A stretch of DNA of 64,000 bases from Xanthoparmelia taractica (taxonomy: Eukaryota; Ascomycota; Lecanoromycetes; Lecanorales; Parmeliaceae), in the NCBI GenBank assembly GCA_033085395.1, contig JANQBS010000069.1, positions 1 through 64,000 of the forward strand. The letters are read 5' to 3'. Each line of letters starts with the position of its first letter. The first letter of the stretch is position 1. This document shows positions 63,976-64,000 of this stretch, piece after piece. The notes beneath the pieces are model-generated. The model was not told where the DNA came from. It did no database searches and was given only the letters and a program-made list of their open reading frames with translations. Position numbers and translations under genes: made by a program.

Positions 63976-64000
63976 TGTGACTCCGCCGGCGACCTCAGGG

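Overview
The window looks like nuclear DNA of a filamentous ascomycete (Pezizomycotina; Dothideomycetes is my guess from the overall look, not proven). The reasons are many genes split by 43-111 base introns with GTAAGT/GTATGT donors, fungal-specific families (CSC1-type channel, MNN2-type mannosyltransferase, IML1, LST4/FNIP, GMC oxidoreductase), no operons, and a visibly AT/TpA-rich gene-poor patch that could be a decayed repeat. No rRNA, tRNA, CRISPR array or intact transposon was recognised.

Layout. 0.7-1.8 kb: a PflX-like radical SAM gene broken by one in-frame TAA. 2.2-5.8 kb (minus): a secreted GMC oxidoreductase with nine exons and a very long Ser/Thr-rich tail. 6-8.6 kb: gene-poor, with AT-rich patches. 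8.6-19.3 kb (all plus): an unknown protein, gamma-tubulin complex component GCP4, a small secreted protein, an Alr4036-type FMN-binding protein and a nucleotidyltransferase-fold protein. 19.9-21.1 kb (minus): a short-chain dehydrogenase. 23.6-26.5 kb (plus): a CSC1/OSCA-type membrane channel. 27-37 kb (minus): MNN2-like mannosyltransferase, MCM6, and a RING-containing SNF2 ATPase whose Walker A lysine reads as arginine. 37.9-39.8 kb (minus): a multi-finger C2H2 protein and a neighbouring ORF sharing only its N-terminal segment. 40-45.5 kb (minus): IML1 (SEACIT/GATOR1). 46.8-48.9 kb (plus): vacuolar Ca2+/H+ exchanger. 50.7-51.8 kb (minus): a two-domain GFA protein. 52.2-55.8 kb (plus): LST4/folliculin-interacting-type protein. 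58.6-59.7 kb (plus): a nuclear-looking unknown protein. 62.7-64 kb (minus, probably running off the edge): a Ulp1-like cysteine protease with a C-terminal UBA-like segment.

Most genes are independent housekeeping genes. Thematic links are limited: MCM6 and the SNF2/RING ATPase lie in tandem and both act on chromatin DNA; IML1, LST4 and the Ca2+/H+ exchanger, within 16 kb, all act at the vacuole, the first two in amino-acid signalling to TORC1. I found no convincing new multi-gene system. The points most worth a second look are the broken radical SAM gene, the Walker A change, the tailed GMC enzyme, the partial tandem duplication near 38.6/39.7 kb, the fused GFA domains and the Ulp1-UBA architecture.

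Exon boundaries were worked out by hand from splice sites, reading phase and family motifs. For every multi-exon gene the summed exons give a length divisible by three.
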